Source: an uncultured Bacteroidales bacterium (GTDB lineage Bacteria; Bacteroidota; Bacteroidia; Bacteroidales; FEN-979). Taken from it: 58,512 nt of DNA. Both the position numbers and the translations under genes were made by a program. This document shows positions 32,604 to 43,011 of the stretch, piece by piece (positions within the stretch are counted from its first letter, which is position 1; every line of letters begins with the position of its first letter). The notes beneath the pieces were generated by a model, which was given only the letters and a program-made list of their open reading frames with translations, did not search any database and was not told the DNA's origin. The stretch lies in assembly GCA_903877385.1 (NCBI GenBank), contig CAIRDP010000060.1, positions 1 through 58,512 on the forward strand, written 5' to 3'.

Positions 32604-33665
32604 TCAATACCTTGCAGGCAGCTGATAATTCCGGGCCGCCAGCATTGAAATCAGCATTCCCGGATCATCCGTGATGATCCCATCCACTCCCCAGTCGATA
32701 AGTTCCGACACCAGGTCAGGGTTAAATACTGTACCGCTGTGTTCAGGCCAGGTCCATACTACGACTTTCAGTCCGAGTTTATGAGCCTCATCCAGAGTAG
32801 CCTTGCTAAGTTCAACATCTTCAGGCTCCCAGCATGCCCCTCCCATATCTTTAACCATCTGCGGAATTGAATTCTTATGATCCTTAACTAATACTCCGCC
32901 TGTCCACAGTCCTGCCTTTGCGGGATCCGGATCAAAGAAACTGTTGGGAGTCCCCGGCTCATTATCCCATTCGGTCAGATAAGCAGTTTTTATATGCTGA
33001 TCCAGTTTTTGAAGTTCATAAAGGCACCTCCAGTCGAACGATTGAATCTCGCACAGGCCAACAATATTCTCTCCAACCAGGATCGAATAAAGTGCAGCGG
33101 CAAACTCAGCAGGAGTATAAGTCCAGTCGTTATGTTCAGGATCTGTTTTAAATTCGATCTGGAAGCCCACTTTATAATTTGTTTTACCGATCACATACCG
33201 GATCACTTCCCTCAGGGCAGGCATATGAACGCCATCCATTCCTGCCTGTGCAGGAAAAAATTTACTATAGGCACTGGAGGTATCCAGGCGACCTACATCA
33301 TATTGTTTTATCTCTTCAAGGGATAATGATTTCACTACTTTTCTGTAGGTGATGAATTTTCCATCCAAACCCCTCACAATATCAGGATTGAGTCTGATGT
33401 CATGCGATACGACCACCTCCCCGTCTTTTGACATCACGATGTCCATATCGACCCAATGCGTGCCTATAGCAAGCCCTGTGGTATAACCCGGGATCGTATT
33501 CTCAGGGGCATAGCTTCTTGCTCCCCGGTGTGCATATACCTCGACCTTTGGGCGTGTATCAGGCATTACAGGCTCTTCTGAATGTTTACTGCAACCCTGA
33601 ATTAACATCAATAACAGAAAGCCCGGAACTAAGCTAAATATACTGCATGCCTTTACTCTTTTCAT
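32604..33665 (-). CDS. Glycerophosphodiester phosphodiesterase lipoprotein
   Basis: I chose ATG 33665 (MKRVKACSIFSLVPGFLLLM), 353 aa. The lipobox LIQGC puts Cys near residue 26. The GDPD TIM-barrel signature is clear: YAHRGARSYAPENTIPGYTT with catalytic His and Glu, then WVDMDIVMSKDGEVVVSHD with metal-binding Asp and second His, and a C-terminal LKVVVWTWPEHSG and GVDGIITDDPGML. It should release sn-glycerol 3-phosphate and alcohol from deacylated phospholipids in the periplasm or at the surface. Confidence 0.92.
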   Translation of the reverse strand: MKRVKACSIFSLVPGFLLLMLIQGCSKHSEEPVMPDTRPKVEVYAHRGARSYAPENTIPGYTTGLAIGTHWVDMDIVMSKDGEVVVSHDIRLNPDIVRGLDGKFITYRKVVKSLSLEEIKQYDVGRLDTSSAYSKFFPAQAGMDGVHMPALREVIRYVIGKTNYKVGFQIEFKTDPEHNDWTYTPAEFAAALYSILVGENIVGLCEIQSFDWRCLYELQKLDQHIKTAYLTEWDNEPGTPNSFFDPDPAKAGLWTGGVLVKDHKNSIPQMVKDMGGACWEPEDVELSKATLDEAHKLGLKVVVWTWPEHSGTVFNPDLVSELIDWGVDGIITDDPGMLISMLAARNYQLPARY

Positions 33666-34155
33666 AAGATTAAGCATTTGTATTACATTTAAAGATAGCA
33701 TTCGTTGGGAAATATTATTTTCATCTTTCTATGGATACTTTTATATTTCTCTGCCGATTCGTGATACCACATACTGTCACGATATAGATTCCTCGTGTAA
33801 GCTGCATCTTTTCAATATTGCAAACATACTGTTCCGACTCGAAATGAGGCGTAGGGTATAGAATAATCGGGTGTAAGGGAAAACCTATTTTAGTGTAGGA
33901 TATATCAGACAAGATAAGATATTGAACAGCTGCTTGCACATGCCCATCAATCAGAATCCGGGTAAGCCTTATCCGGATTCATTGAAAAAAATAAATAAAA
34001 GTAATCCAGTAATGTTATTGTTAATTATACGAATTTTATTATTATTTTTAATGTTCTCAATTTCAGCCAGATAGTGTTATGGTAATACTCATACAAGATG
34101 TTTTCTTATTTGAAGATTATCAAAGAAATAGCTTATTCAGGTCAATTTATATTTT
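33666..34155. other. Intergenic region with a possible T9SS remnant
   Basis: 490 bp between divergent genes. Besides the weak T9SS-like frame at 33721-33939, the stretch 33980-34150 is AT-rich leader for the kinase gene; no strong promoter match or terminator is visible. Confidence 0.6.
33721..33939 (-). pseudogene. Possible remnant of a T9SS sorting domain
   Basis: The 72-codon frame ends QLTRGIYIVTVCGITNRQRN and IKVSIER, closely like the end of a type A sorting domain, and upstream IILYPTP recalls the VYPNP start of such domains. The middle is too short and nothing precedes it that looks like a secreted protein. It is probably the tail of a deleted gene, or a chance resemblance. Confidence 0.35.
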
Positions 34156-35643
34156 ATGGAAACTTTGAACAAACCGACTCGCAGTGCAATTGATTTTGAG
34201 CATATTTTCGAGATCTCGCCAGACCTTATCCTGATTCTTGACCGGGATTATACCATTATCCGGGCCAATAAGGCTTTTTCGAAACGACTGAACATCTCAT
34301 CCGGATCATTGGTCGGCTCAAAATGCTTTTGGTGTATTTACCAAAAGGATGAACCTCCCGATTATTGTCCGCACACACAATTGTTGAAAGATGGAATGGA
34401 ACACACAACCGAGTTGTTTTTAGAATCCTTAACCGGTTGGTTTTCCATCACAGCCACTCCCCTGTTGAATGATAAAGGTGAAATTTCGGGGTCGATCTAC
34501 ATAGCCCACGACATCACAGGGCAAAAACGCCTGGAAGTGGCGCTTAGAGAGAGCGAAGAAAAGTATTCCAGAGCGTTCCAGACATCTTTTTATGCAATCG
34601 CTATTTCCAGCATTGAAGATGGAACATACTCCGACGTCAACGATGCATTCTCAAAGGTTACAGGATTCACCCGCGAAGAGGTGATCAACAATTCCTCTAC
34701 TGACCTGAACCTATTGGTGAATCCTGAAGACCGGGACCAGGTAATATCTTTATTGATGGAAGGTGCCGAAGTGAAAGGAAGGGAAGTTCAGTTCAGAAGA
34801 AAGAATGGGGAAGTAATTTCAACTTTGTTCTCAGCCCAGGTCATTTATCTCAATAATAAACCCTTTCTTCTGTCAAGCGTCCTTGATGTTACTGAACATA
34901 AAAGGGCGGAAGAAGAAATCCGGCAAAAAAACAAAGAACTTGCAAAACTCCTTGCCGAAAAAGACAAATTCTTCGGTATTATTGCCCACGACCTTCATAG
35001 CCCTTTCCTGCCCTTACTTGGCTTCGCTCAGCTACTGGAAGATGAACTGCTTGGGATGACCCAGGACCAGGTTAAGGATATCGCCCATATGATGAGAATC
35101 TCTGCAACCAGGCTGTTCAGTTTGCTTGAAAACCTTCTTGAATGGTCACGGATGCAAAGGGGTATGATCCCCTTTGATCCAGTTCCGGTTTTGCTGTTTC
35201 CGAAAATTTCTTTGAACCTGGAATTGGTAAGGGAACCGGCAGCCGGGAAAAATATTGATGTTTTTAATAATACTCCTGAGGATTTAATGGTTTTTGCCGA
35301 TGAGAATATGCTCAGTGGGATAATTCGCAATTTATCTTCAAATGCGGTGAAATTTACCCCGAAAGGAGGTAAGGTTACATTTACCGCAAAGCAACTTCCC
35401 GATGGATGGGTTGAGGTTTCAGTTATGGATTCGGGCATCGGGATAAATCAGGAAATGATTGAAAACCTTTTTCGGCTTGATGTAAATACAAACCGCAACG
35501 GGACCGATAAAGAATCGAGTACCGGCCTGGGTTTGATGATATGCAAAGAGTTTGTTGAAAAACACGGTGGCAAACTTTGGGTTCACAGCGCCGATGGACA
35601 GGGCAGCACCTTTTATTTCACCTTGCCGGGCAAGAAGAATTAA
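34156..35643 (+). CDS. Orphan PAS-PAS sensor histidine kinase
   Basis: 495 aa, no membrane segment. PAS 1 spans about 12-130 and contains a Cys cluster (GSKCFWCIYQ, PPDYCPHTQLL) of a type frequent in cytosolic kinases of this phylum. PAS 2 spans about 140-260. HisKA carries the phosphoacceptor in GIIAHDLHSPF (His 278), and the HATPase domain shows RNLSSNAVKFTPKGG, VMDSGIGI and TGLGLMICKEFVEKHGG. No response regulator adjoins, so its partner must be elsewhere. The signal could be redox, metal or small-molecule; unknown. Confidence 0.9.
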   Translation: METLNKPTRSAIDFEHIFEISPDLILILDRDYTIIRANKAFSKRLNISSGSLVGSKCFWCIYQKDEPPDYCPHTQLLKDGMEHTTELFLESLTGWFSITATPLLNDKGEISGSIYIAHDITGQKRLEVALRESEEKYSRAFQTSFYAIAISSIEDGTYSDVNDAFSKVTGFTREEVINNSSTDLNLLVNPEDRDQVISLLMEGAEVKGREVQFRRKNGEVISTLFSAQVIYLNNKPFLLSSVLDVTEHKRAEEEIRQKNKELAKLLAEKDKFFGIIAHDLHSPFLPLLGFAQLLEDELLGMTQDQVKDIAHMMRISATRLFSLLENLLEWSRMQRGMIPFDPVPVLLFPKISLNLELVREPAAGKNIDVFNNTPEDLMVFADENMLSGIIRNLSSNAVKFTPKGGKVTFTAKQLPDGWVEVSVMDSGIGINQEMIENLFRLDVNTNRNGTDKESSTGLGLMICKEFVEKHGGKLWVHSADGQGSTFYFTLPGKKN

Positions 35644-35754
35644 AATGAAATTCTAAAAACCACATATTTTAAATGCATTTACAAAAATTCTGGATACACA
35701 TACTTATTCAGATTATTGGGTGGTTTTAATATCCTTACTTTTGAAGAAAAAAAG

Positions 35755-37824
35755 ATGAAAACTTATTCCCGTTTCACAAATAAATACGGATTCATGAAAA
35801 TAATCTTCGGTTCCCTGATCATCATTGTTATTTTAGCAGGATGCCACAAGCAGGAGTCGAATACCGGTTCATCAAGCGGAAAAACCCTCGACCAATTGGT
35901 TATCTCTCCCAATTTCAGCTGGGCAACCACATGCGATGTGCCTATTTCCATATCCGCTAAGGATAATCTCGACAACCCGGTTGCCGGCGTAAGATTTACG
36001 CTATATACGGCCAATCCCGATTCAGGAGGTATTTATCTTGTCAGCGGCATCACCGGTACCGGCGGAATCTGGAACTCTGTAGCATCTCTGCCTGCTTCAA
36101 TGAATAAAGTTACCGTTTTCAATAATTTCCTTGGCCTGATCCGTCAGATGGAGGTAACTATTACCTCAAACGGGATTACCGCCCAGTTTGGAGGAAAATC
36201 TCCTGCACCTTTAACAAAAAAATCCCTGGGAGGCGGAGGCAATATTAGCAGCCCTAATTCTACGAAGTGGGTATATATGAGTGGTTATGATTCCCAAGGT
36301 GTCCCTAATAACCTCATGCCGGTAAACGACCCTGTAAACCAGCAATTGATGAATGATATCAACGCGGCTCTCCCGGAATATAAAAATGAATATGCATATC
36401 ATCCCGAATGGTTCGCAGCCAATGTCCCCAACAATCTTGATATCCTTAGCCTGAGCGATGTCTACATAACTTATATCACTGAAGGAGCCGGATGGATGGA
36501 TGCACTTGGTTATTTTACATTTAATACCAATCAGCCCCCTGCCTCAGCATCGGCCATAGATTCTATTCATATTATCTTTCCAAATGTCAGCAATTCCGGC
36601 AGCGGTGGCGGCCTGAACCCTGGTAACAAAATATATCTTGGAAAGTTCCCTGCAGGGAAATCTATCGGTTTTGTCTCTGTCCCTCATGGATGGAACGGTA
36701 TCTCGGTATATGTGGGTCCTTCAAGCGATGTATGGTATTCTATCCCTTCCTTTAATACCACCGATCCTCTCATGCTGAAACACCTTCTCTTTTTTAATGA
36801 TCCTTCACGTCAGCAAATCCTTTTCACTTTGGAGGATATGGGTAAATACCAGGGCTCTGACCTGGATTGCAACGATAATGTCTTTTATATTACCATCAGC
36901 CCATCCTTGCAGGGGGTCAATACCACGAATATGCCCCTTCTTGCCACCACCGTTGTAGATTCCGATCATGACGGGGTTCCTGATGTTTCTGATGATTATC
37001 CTAACGATCCCACCAAGGCATTTAACAATTTCACGCCCTCGAAAACAGGGTACAGCTCCCTTGCATTTGAAGATCTCTGGCCGGGGAAAGGAGATTATGA
37101 TTTCAATGATGTAGTTGTCTCATATCGTTTTAACGAGATCACCAATGCACAGAACCTGGTAGTGGAGGTGGATGCTAAAATTATCCCCGAAGCCTCGGGT
37201 GCCGGTCTTCATAATGGGTTTGGATTCCAGCTTCCGTTTACACCGGATAAAATTTCCAGTGTAAGCGGCATCAGCCTGAAGCACAGCTACATCACATTAT
37301 CTGCAAATAATACCGAAGCAGGGCAGTCAAAAGCTGTAATTGTGGTTTTTGATGATATCTTCGATCATTTGCCCATGCCGGGCCAGGGCCTGGGCGCCAA
37401 TACAACTCTGGGCGCACCCTATGTCACTCCCGATACCCTGAACCTCGTCATATCCCTTTCCACTCCGCTTAGCATGAGCCAGGCAGGTATCCCTCCCTTC
37501 AATGCCTTTATTATTGTGAACGGAAACCGTAACAGGGAAGTTCATCTTCCCAATCAGCCTCCAACCGATAAAGTCAATGGTTTAGATTTTGGGACTGCGG
37601 ATGACAATAGTATTGTTGCACAGGGGCGCTATTACAAAACGGTAAACAATCTTCCCTGGGCTTTGAATATCACCGGGAAATTCAATTATCCCATTGAAAC
37701 TGCTGCCATCAATGCAGCATATCTCAAATTTGTCGACTGGGCCCAAAGCTCAGGTGCATTATACCCCGACTGGTATTTAAATAATACAGGATACCGTCAG
37801 CCTTCCCTGATCTATACTCATTGA
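35755..37824 (+). CDS. LruC-domain lipoprotein
   Basis: I chose ATG 35755 (MKTYSRFTNKYGFMKIIFGS), 689 aa. The lipobox IVILAGC puts Cys near residue 30. A carboxypeptidase-like or Ig-like segment (about 50-130) is followed by a DUF4114-like central part. The LruC signature follows: DSDHDGVPDVSDDYPNDPTK (calcium-binding thrombospondin type 3-like), then FEDLWPGKGDYDFNDVVVSY. The C-terminus includes GNRNREVHLPNQPPTDKVNG. LruC proteins are surface lipoproteins; one in Leptospira is a known envelope antigen. Function is unknown. Confidence 0.87.
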   Translation: MKTYSRFTNKYGFMKIIFGSLIIIVILAGCHKQESNTGSSSGKTLDQLVISPNFSWATTCDVPISISAKDNLDNPVAGVRFTLYTANPDSGGIYLVSGITGTGGIWNSVASLPASMNKVTVFNNFLGLIRQMEVTITSNGITAQFGGKSPAPLTKKSLGGGGNISSPNSTKWVYMSGYDSQGVPNNLMPVNDPVNQQLMNDINAALPEYKNEYAYHPEWFAANVPNNLDILSLSDVYITYITEGAGWMDALGYFTFNTNQPPASASAIDSIHIIFPNVSNSGSGGGLNPGNKIYLGKFPAGKSIGFVSVPHGWNGISVYVGPSSDVWYSIPSFNTTDPLMLKHLLFFNDPSRQQILFTLEDMGKYQGSDLDCNDNVFYITISPSLQGVNTTNMPLLATTVVDSDHDGVPDVSDDYPNDPTKAFNNFTPSKTGYSSLAFEDLWPGKGDYDFNDVVVSYRFNEITNAQNLVVEVDAKIIPEASGAGLHNGFGFQLPFTPDKISSVSGISLKHSYITLSANNTEAGQSKAVIVVFDDIFDHLPMPGQGLGANTTLGAPYVTPDTLNLVISLSTPLSMSQAGIPPFNAFIIVNGNRNREVHLPNQPPTDKVNGLDFGTADDNSIVAQGRYYKTVNNLPWALNITGKFNYPIETAAINAAYLKFVDWAQSSGALYPDWYLNNTGYRQPSLIYTH

Positions 37825-37876
37825 GAGTGAAACGACCAGGCTTAAAAAGGAAGTCAACGAATTGCTGAAATTTAGC

Positions 37877-40105
37877 CTATTTACCGATCAGTATCTTAAG
37901 ATGCGTTTGTTGATTCGTTCCGTTTAGAATGGTAATTACATACATACCATCAGGGGAGCCTGTAAGATCAAGTCCCAATACCTCATCTTCTGACCAGGTA
38001 TGAGACTGTTGTAATACGGTGGTCCCGATCATGTTCCGAACACTGATTTCTGAAGTTTGTCCCTTAATCCCGGCATTTTTCAGAAAAACCATCCCTGTAG
38101 AAGGATTTGGATAAACAACGATACTGCTCCCGTTTTGTCCTTCAATGCCTAAAACATTGAACGCAGCAAGGACTGATTTTTGTGCATCAATCTTTCCCCA
38201 ACCCCAGGTATTGCTCCCGTTAGGGCCGATTGTTCCGGTATAAGTATCGGTTCGTGCATTACTCTGCAGTATCTGTTTAGCCTGCTCGGGCCCGAGTTTA
38301 GGATTGGCCTGCAGCATCAGTGCAATGATCCCTGTAGTCATGGGTGTTGCCATGGAAGTACCCTGCATTGCGGCAAAGTACCAACTGCTTGTTCCCTTTG
38401 TCACTTTCAACACTGAATTGTCATTATTATCATTATAGGTGGGAGAGAAAGAATTTACCGATGAAACAAGTTTTTCACCGGGTGCAGTGATCTCGGGTTT
38501 TGTTCTTCCGTCAACGGTCGGGCCCCTGCTTGAAAATGAGGCCAGGTGGTTGAGAGAATCAGAACTGGTCATGGTCTGGCCTTTGATATTTACAAACTGG
38601 TATTTCGTGGTATAGGCTCCAACCGAAATGATTTTTTTTGAAGTGCCACCAATCTCGCCTATGGTACAAACAATATCACCTGCGGTGTAATTTGGCAGCT
38701 TTGATCCCTTGAGTGTATCGTACAGGCTGGCTCCGATCCCTGTGCCGTCGTTCCAAATGTTGACCTGGCTGCTTGAACTGGCAAGGATAAGGGTTACCCT
38801 GTATTTATTGGCCAAACGGGTGATCTGCAACAGTAAATCTGGTTTCTGGTTCAGGGGGCTGCTGCCCACTCCGGTAATTTTATAATGAAGGCTGTCGCTG
38901 CCAATCATAATTACTGTATCGGTGTTCGGATTGCGCGAAGCAGAATAGAAAATCGTTGACGCCTGGACAATTCCCTGCTGATCAGAAATACTCAGCGACA
39001 AAGAAAAATCACTGCTTGCCGATCCCCACTGATCAACCCTCCCTGTATTATAAGAGGTTTTACTGGTTTCAAAATCCATGAATGTTCTTATGGTGTCGTT
39101 GCTGAAGGCATGATAAATATGAAGGGGGGTGTCACCTTCATTACCGGCTGCTCCGGCAACTATCTTTCCCTGTCCTACCAACCCGTCAATCGTCTGGTCC
39201 ATCAGGGATGTTCCGTCGTGAGGACCAACATGGCTTCCCAGGCTGAGGTTTACCACGGCCGGCCGGCCCACAGATTCAGCATATTTAAAAATATAATTTA
39301 TGCCGTCGGTAACTGCACTAGCAGCCTCACTGGTGTTTACAAAAACCAGGTCAGCGTCAGGGGCAACCCCCATATACTGCAAACCGGGAGTAAGATATCC
39401 CGAACCACCGGCTATGCCTGCGACATGGCTGCCGTGGTCTTCGGCGGTGCTTGAGGATTTTTTATTCAATAATGCCTGATCTCCGGTATATTCAGTGCCA
39501 TAAGTAAACCCTGAAGGCGCAGGCCCCAGCGTATTATCCTGTTCCCATGATTTAATAATCCTGAGCCTAGTGCCCGTGGTATCATAAAATGTGGGATGCG
39601 TGTAATCGAACCCATCATCAACAACACCAACGACCACGCTGTCGCCCAGGCATTTGCGTTTTAATCCTGTCCCGGCCTGGACCTTTTTCACATTGGATTC
39701 GGTCGTGGCATTGTCAAGTTTCTTTTTAATGACACAATCTGCTTCAACATAGATCAAGCCTTTGATATAGTTAAGTTTTTCAAGTGAGGCCAAGGGTATT
39801 ATTACCGACCAGATATCCTTGATACGGGTATTGATCCTTATCCCAAGAGCTGACATTGCGTTCTCATCAATTTCCTGGCTTACCTTGACCAGGGCTCCGA
39901 TGTAATTTTGATTATCAATAGTCCTGACAGGGTAAAACTGTTTCAGGGATCCCGAGACCTCTGCAGGCGTGCTTTTTAAGGACGAAAGTTGCTGAAGCTG
40001 CAATATAAGGGCTTTGGTATTGGCCGAAAATATTGCATCCTGTCCGTGAGAGGCCATTGTACATATAAGTACAATGAATAATAAAATTGTTCTGGCTGTT
40101 TTCAT
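37877..40105 (-). CDS. Secreted subtilisin-family (S8) protease with T9SS tail
   Basis: 742 aa. Signal peptide at 1-21 (ILLFIVLICTMASHG). A pro-region spans about 22-140. Catalytic residues: Asp in VVGVVDDGFDYTHP, His in AEDHGSHVAGIAGG, Ser in MQGTSMATPMTTG. An insertion of about 150 residues lies between His and Ser. The C-terminus is a type A sorting domain (VVYPNPSTGMVFLKNAG to SPDGMYVITILNG). It is exported across both membranes and probably attached to the surface. It shares orientation with the following sortilin-like gene, 80 bp apart. Confidence 0.92.
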   Translation of the reverse strand: MKTARTILLFIVLICTMASHGQDAIFSANTKALILQLQQLSSLKSTPAEVSGSLKQFYPVRTIDNQNYIGALVKVSQEIDENAMSALGIRINTRIKDIWSVIIPLASLEKLNYIKGLIYVEADCVIKKKLDNATTESNVKKVQAGTGLKRKCLGDSVVVGVVDDGFDYTHPTFYDTTGTRLRIIKSWEQDNTLGPAPSGFTYGTEYTGDQALLNKKSSSTAEDHGSHVAGIAGGSGYLTPGLQYMGVAPDADLVFVNTSEAASAVTDGINYIFKYAESVGRPAVVNLSLGSHVGPHDGTSLMDQTIDGLVGQGKIVAGAAGNEGDTPLHIYHAFSNDTIRTFMDFETSKTSYNTGRVDQWGSASSDFSLSLSISDQQGIVQASTIFYSASRNPNTDTVIMIGSDSLHYKITGVGSSPLNQKPDLLLQITRLANKYRVTLILASSSSQVNIWNDGTGIGASLYDTLKGSKLPNYTAGDIVCTIGEIGGTSKKIISVGAYTTKYQFVNIKGQTMTSSDSLNHLASFSSRGPTVDGRTKPEITAPGEKLVSSVNSFSPTYNDNNDNSVLKVTKGTSSWYFAAMQGTSMATPMTTGIIALMLQANPKLGPEQAKQILQSNARTDTYTGTIGPNGSNTWGWGKIDAQKSVLAAFNVLGIEGQNGSSIVVYPNPSTGMVFLKNAGIKGQTSEISVRNMIGTTVLQQSHTWSEDEVLGLDLTGSPDGMYVITILNGTNQQTHLKILIGK

Positions 40106-40184
40106 TTGACTTGGTTTTTGTGTTTTTTTTACTCTCTGTGTTTTATTCCCGATTTTAGGGTAGCTCTTCGGGTCCAGGCTTACC

Positions 40185-42899
40185 CTAATTCTTTAATACT
40201 ACCGAATACGATATCTTCCCGCCTGAACTGAAATAAAATGTCAGGATGTAGCTCCCCCGGGGCCTGCCCGAAAGGTCGAGGGTAAACTGGTTCCCGGCAT
40301 GTTCCCGGGATATTTCACCAACGGTTTTGCCATCAATGCCTGTCACAATAACTTTTTGCAGAACATCCTGAACTCCTGCATCCAGACTGATCTGTACAAG
40401 ACCTTTTGTCGGATTCGGGAAAAGATGGATCCCCGCTTTCAGTTTATCGTCAATGCCCGAGGGGCTGTACAGGTCCGATTGCCAGAGCCCTCTCCCGTAA
40501 GTTGCTGCACGAATCTTGCTTCCCGAATACTGTATCTCAAGCTCTGTCACGACAACATTCGGAAGGCCCGTACTAAACAGGATCCAGTCGGTCATTGAGG
40601 AATTCCTGAAATACACACCCGCATCAGTTCCTATATACAAGCCGTCCTTGGCGTTGTCCTGGTATTCAATGCAATTCACCGGCAGGTTGGGTAATGATCC
40701 GGAGATATTGTCCCAGTTCCCGCCCCCGTTATACGAGCGGAACACCTTGCTGCCGGCCGTATAGCCCGAAAACGTGATATAGACTGTATCGGGATGCTTC
40801 GGCTGGATGGCTATCCCCGTCAGCATTATATTTGCCGATGGCAAGGTAACTGTTTCCTGGCTGCTCCATTCATTGGCGGTTTTGTAAAGGGTATACTTTG
40901 TAGCTGCGAACATCACCTTCGGATTGCTTTTTGAAATGCAGATCGTCCTCAGTGTTGCATCGCCCGGAACAGGCGCAGGTAAATTTGAGACCTGTTTCCA
41001 GTCATCACCCCGGTTCGAAGTTTTGTAAATGTCGTTATACCCTGCATACAATGTGGCAGGATCGGTGGGATGAATGACGTACGGCGTCACCCAGGCCCCT
41101 CTCGGAGTGTTCGGGATATTATCACTGATCACAGAAACGCTGTCGCGCAACCAGTTCGGATCGGTCGTCCTTTTAATCACTCCGTAGGAGTATGAAGCAT
41201 ATTTGATATTGGGATTACTGTAATCTATAAGGCATTCCATGCCATCACCGCCTATAACATTCGGAGCCAGCCATTTTCCCGCATTGTAAAGCTGGGAGCC
41301 ATTATCCTGGAACCCTCCCATAACCAGGTCGGGGTTGGAAGCAGAACACCCGATCTTGTAAATCTGGCCAATAGTCAGCTTCTTTGAAATATCGATCCAG
41401 TTAGTCCCTCCATCGGTAGTGTAATACAGTCCTCCGTCATTGGCATCAAATAAAGTCCCGGGCCTTAAAGGGTGGAACGCAAACCAGTGTTTGTCGGCAT
41501 GAGTTACCGGCAGATTCCCGGGATTCTGGGAACTGTTCCCGGTCCACATCGTTTTGGCTGCCCAAACCTGGCCCTGTGGATCATTGCTTTTCCAGGTGTT
41601 GACACCTCCGATCCAGCGCTCGTTGTAATCGTTCGGATTGATGAGATAACAAAGGTCATAATACCCCTGCCCGCCGCAGGAGTTGGATTGCTGGTCGGGG
41701 TTGGTGTAAGCATGAAGCATATTGTTGCTGCAATCGGTCGTTACGGTTAAAAATTTGTCAAAGCGTAAACCGTTGTTCACCGAGACGTATAATCCTTCAA
41801 GGCCGTTTGAAGGATTTGTGCAGATCGCTTCTACCTGTGTAGAGCGCTGGGGCGTGACAGCCAGCTTGATCCTTCCAACCTCGGTAAACTGAGTCACCGA
41901 ATCCCAGTTATCTCCCCCGTCGACTGAACGATAGATCTGGGCCGAACGTATGATTTCATAATTACTGTTCCTGATGCAGCATGTTGCGGCGTAAATAATC
42001 GAAGAATTACCCGGATTGAACGCAATATCGATGAAATATCCGTCCTTCACTTGTGTAAAATTTGTACCTCCATTGATCGTTTTATAAATACCATTGGATG
42101 TCGCAGCAAATAACATGCCGGTGTTTACCGGGTTCAGGGCCAGCTTGCGGATCAGTCCCACGAAGCTCACATTCCAGCTCAATCCCGTTGAATCCCAGTT
42201 CTGGCCTCCGTCGGTGGACTTCAGCACTCCTATGCTTTTTGTATCTCCCTTGCCGCTGGCAGTCAATGCTGAAAGGCTTCCGAAATCGCCATCCCCGGTT
42301 GCAATATACATGATCTGGGGATTGTTCGGATCAATCACTATATCACTCACTCCAAGCACCGGCTGATTCGTATAACTGGTAGTCCAGCTGTTACCGAAGT
42401 CCGTCGTCTTCCATAAACCCCCCGAAGGTGTGCCCACCCAGAAAGTATTCGCATCAGTGGGATGGAAGGCAATACAGTTGATGCGACCAAGACCGGCATA
42501 CCCGCTTTTAGTGGAATCCGGTCCCATGGAGGTCCAGTTCGACGTGATACCAGTCATGGCATGGGATGTATGGTCCTTCGAATACCTGCTCCATTCCCTC
42601 ACAACCACGTCATTCGGGGGAAAGTTCCCGTCACGGTCAACACGCTGCTCCCAGAACCATTCCCAGCGGCGGAATAAATTATATCCTGAACCCTTGGTAA
42701 CTGTCTTGTCTTTCCAGTAATCATTGAACTGTTTCTGTATTTCAAAGAAATTCGTTCCTGACTGCTTGTTTACTGCGGATGAGGACTGGGCGCCCACACG
42801 ACCAGCACCCATTGACAAGGCAAGGCAGATGAGGATCCCGAAAACAAGACTACATTTATTTCCGGATAAAGAGGCGGGATTTGACGGATGCCTTTTCAT
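40185..42899 (-). CDS. Sortilin/VPS10-like BNR propeller protein with T9SS tail
   Basis: I chose ATG 42899 (MKRHPSNPASLSGNKCSLVF), 904 aa; the longer frame continues through the promoter. A signal peptide spans about 1-37. Asp-box (BNR) repeats recur: STDGGQNWDSTGL, SVDGGDNWDSVTQF, TTDGGTNWIDIS, SYNGGGNWDNIS. They build one or two large beta-propellers as in sortilin-like and xyloglucanase-like proteins. The T9SS tail is HLFPNPTKGLVQISL to GSYILTFYFSSGG. Ligand binding or glycoside action at the surface is possible; no catalytic residues can be assigned. Confidence 0.9.
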   Translation of the reverse strand: MKRHPSNPASLSGNKCSLVFGILICLALSMGAGRVGAQSSSAVNKQSGTNFFEIQKQFNDYWKDKTVTKGSGYNLFRRWEWFWEQRVDRDGNFPPNDVVVREWSRYSKDHTSHAMTGITSNWTSMGPDSTKSGYAGLGRINCIAFHPTDANTFWVGTPSGGLWKTTDFGNSWTTSYTNQPVLGVSDIVIDPNNPQIMYIATGDGDFGSLSALTASGKGDTKSIGVLKSTDGGQNWDSTGLSWNVSFVGLIRKLALNPVNTGMLFAATSNGIYKTINGGTNFTQVKDGYFIDIAFNPGNSSIIYAATCCIRNSNYEIIRSAQIYRSVDGGDNWDSVTQFTEVGRIKLAVTPQRSTQVEAICTNPSNGLEGLYVSVNNGLRFDKFLTVTTDCSNNMLHAYTNPDQQSNSCGGQGYYDLCYLINPNDYNERWIGGVNTWKSNDPQGQVWAAKTMWTGNSSQNPGNLPVTHADKHWFAFHPLRPGTLFDANDGGLYYTTDGGTNWIDISKKLTIGQIYKIGCSASNPDLVMGGFQDNGSQLYNAGKWLAPNVIGGDGMECLIDYSNPNIKYASYSYGVIKRTTDPNWLRDSVSVISDNIPNTPRGAWVTPYVIHPTDPATLYAGYNDIYKTSNRGDDWKQVSNLPAPVPGDATLRTICISKSNPKVMFAATKYTLYKTANEWSSQETVTLPSANIMLTGIAIQPKHPDTVYITFSGYTAGSKVFRSYNGGGNWDNISGSLPNLPVNCIEYQDNAKDGLYIGTDAGVYFRNSSMTDWILFSTGLPNVVVTELEIQYSGSKIRAATYGRGLWQSDLYSPSGIDDKLKAGIHLFPNPTKGLVQISLDAGVQDVLQKVIVTGIDGKTVGEISREHAGNQFTLDLSGRPRGSYILTFYFSSGGKISYSVVLKN

Positions 42900-42920
42900 A
42901 ATATAAGTTTGAGAATATAA

Positions 42921-42928
42921 CAAATATA
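42921..42928 (-). promoter_or_regulatory. Promoter -7 box for the sortilin-like gene
   Basis: The minus strand reads TATATTTG, 22 bp upstream of the ATG at 42899. Confidence 0.55.
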
Positions 42929-42983
42929 CGGCAAATTTTCCCGATTTATGATTTATGAAAATAAAGTTTACACAGATCAACCA

Positions 42984-42991
42984 TATATTTG
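42984..42991 (+). promoter_or_regulatory. Promoter -7 box for the MscS-family gene
   Basis: TATATTTG at 42984-42991, 21 bp before the chosen ATG at 43012. It lies 56 bp from the divergent box at 42921-42928 and inside the longer frame that starts at 42955, which supports the later start. Confidence 0.6.
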
Positions 42992-43011
42992 CAAGGAACA
43001 AATTCAAATTC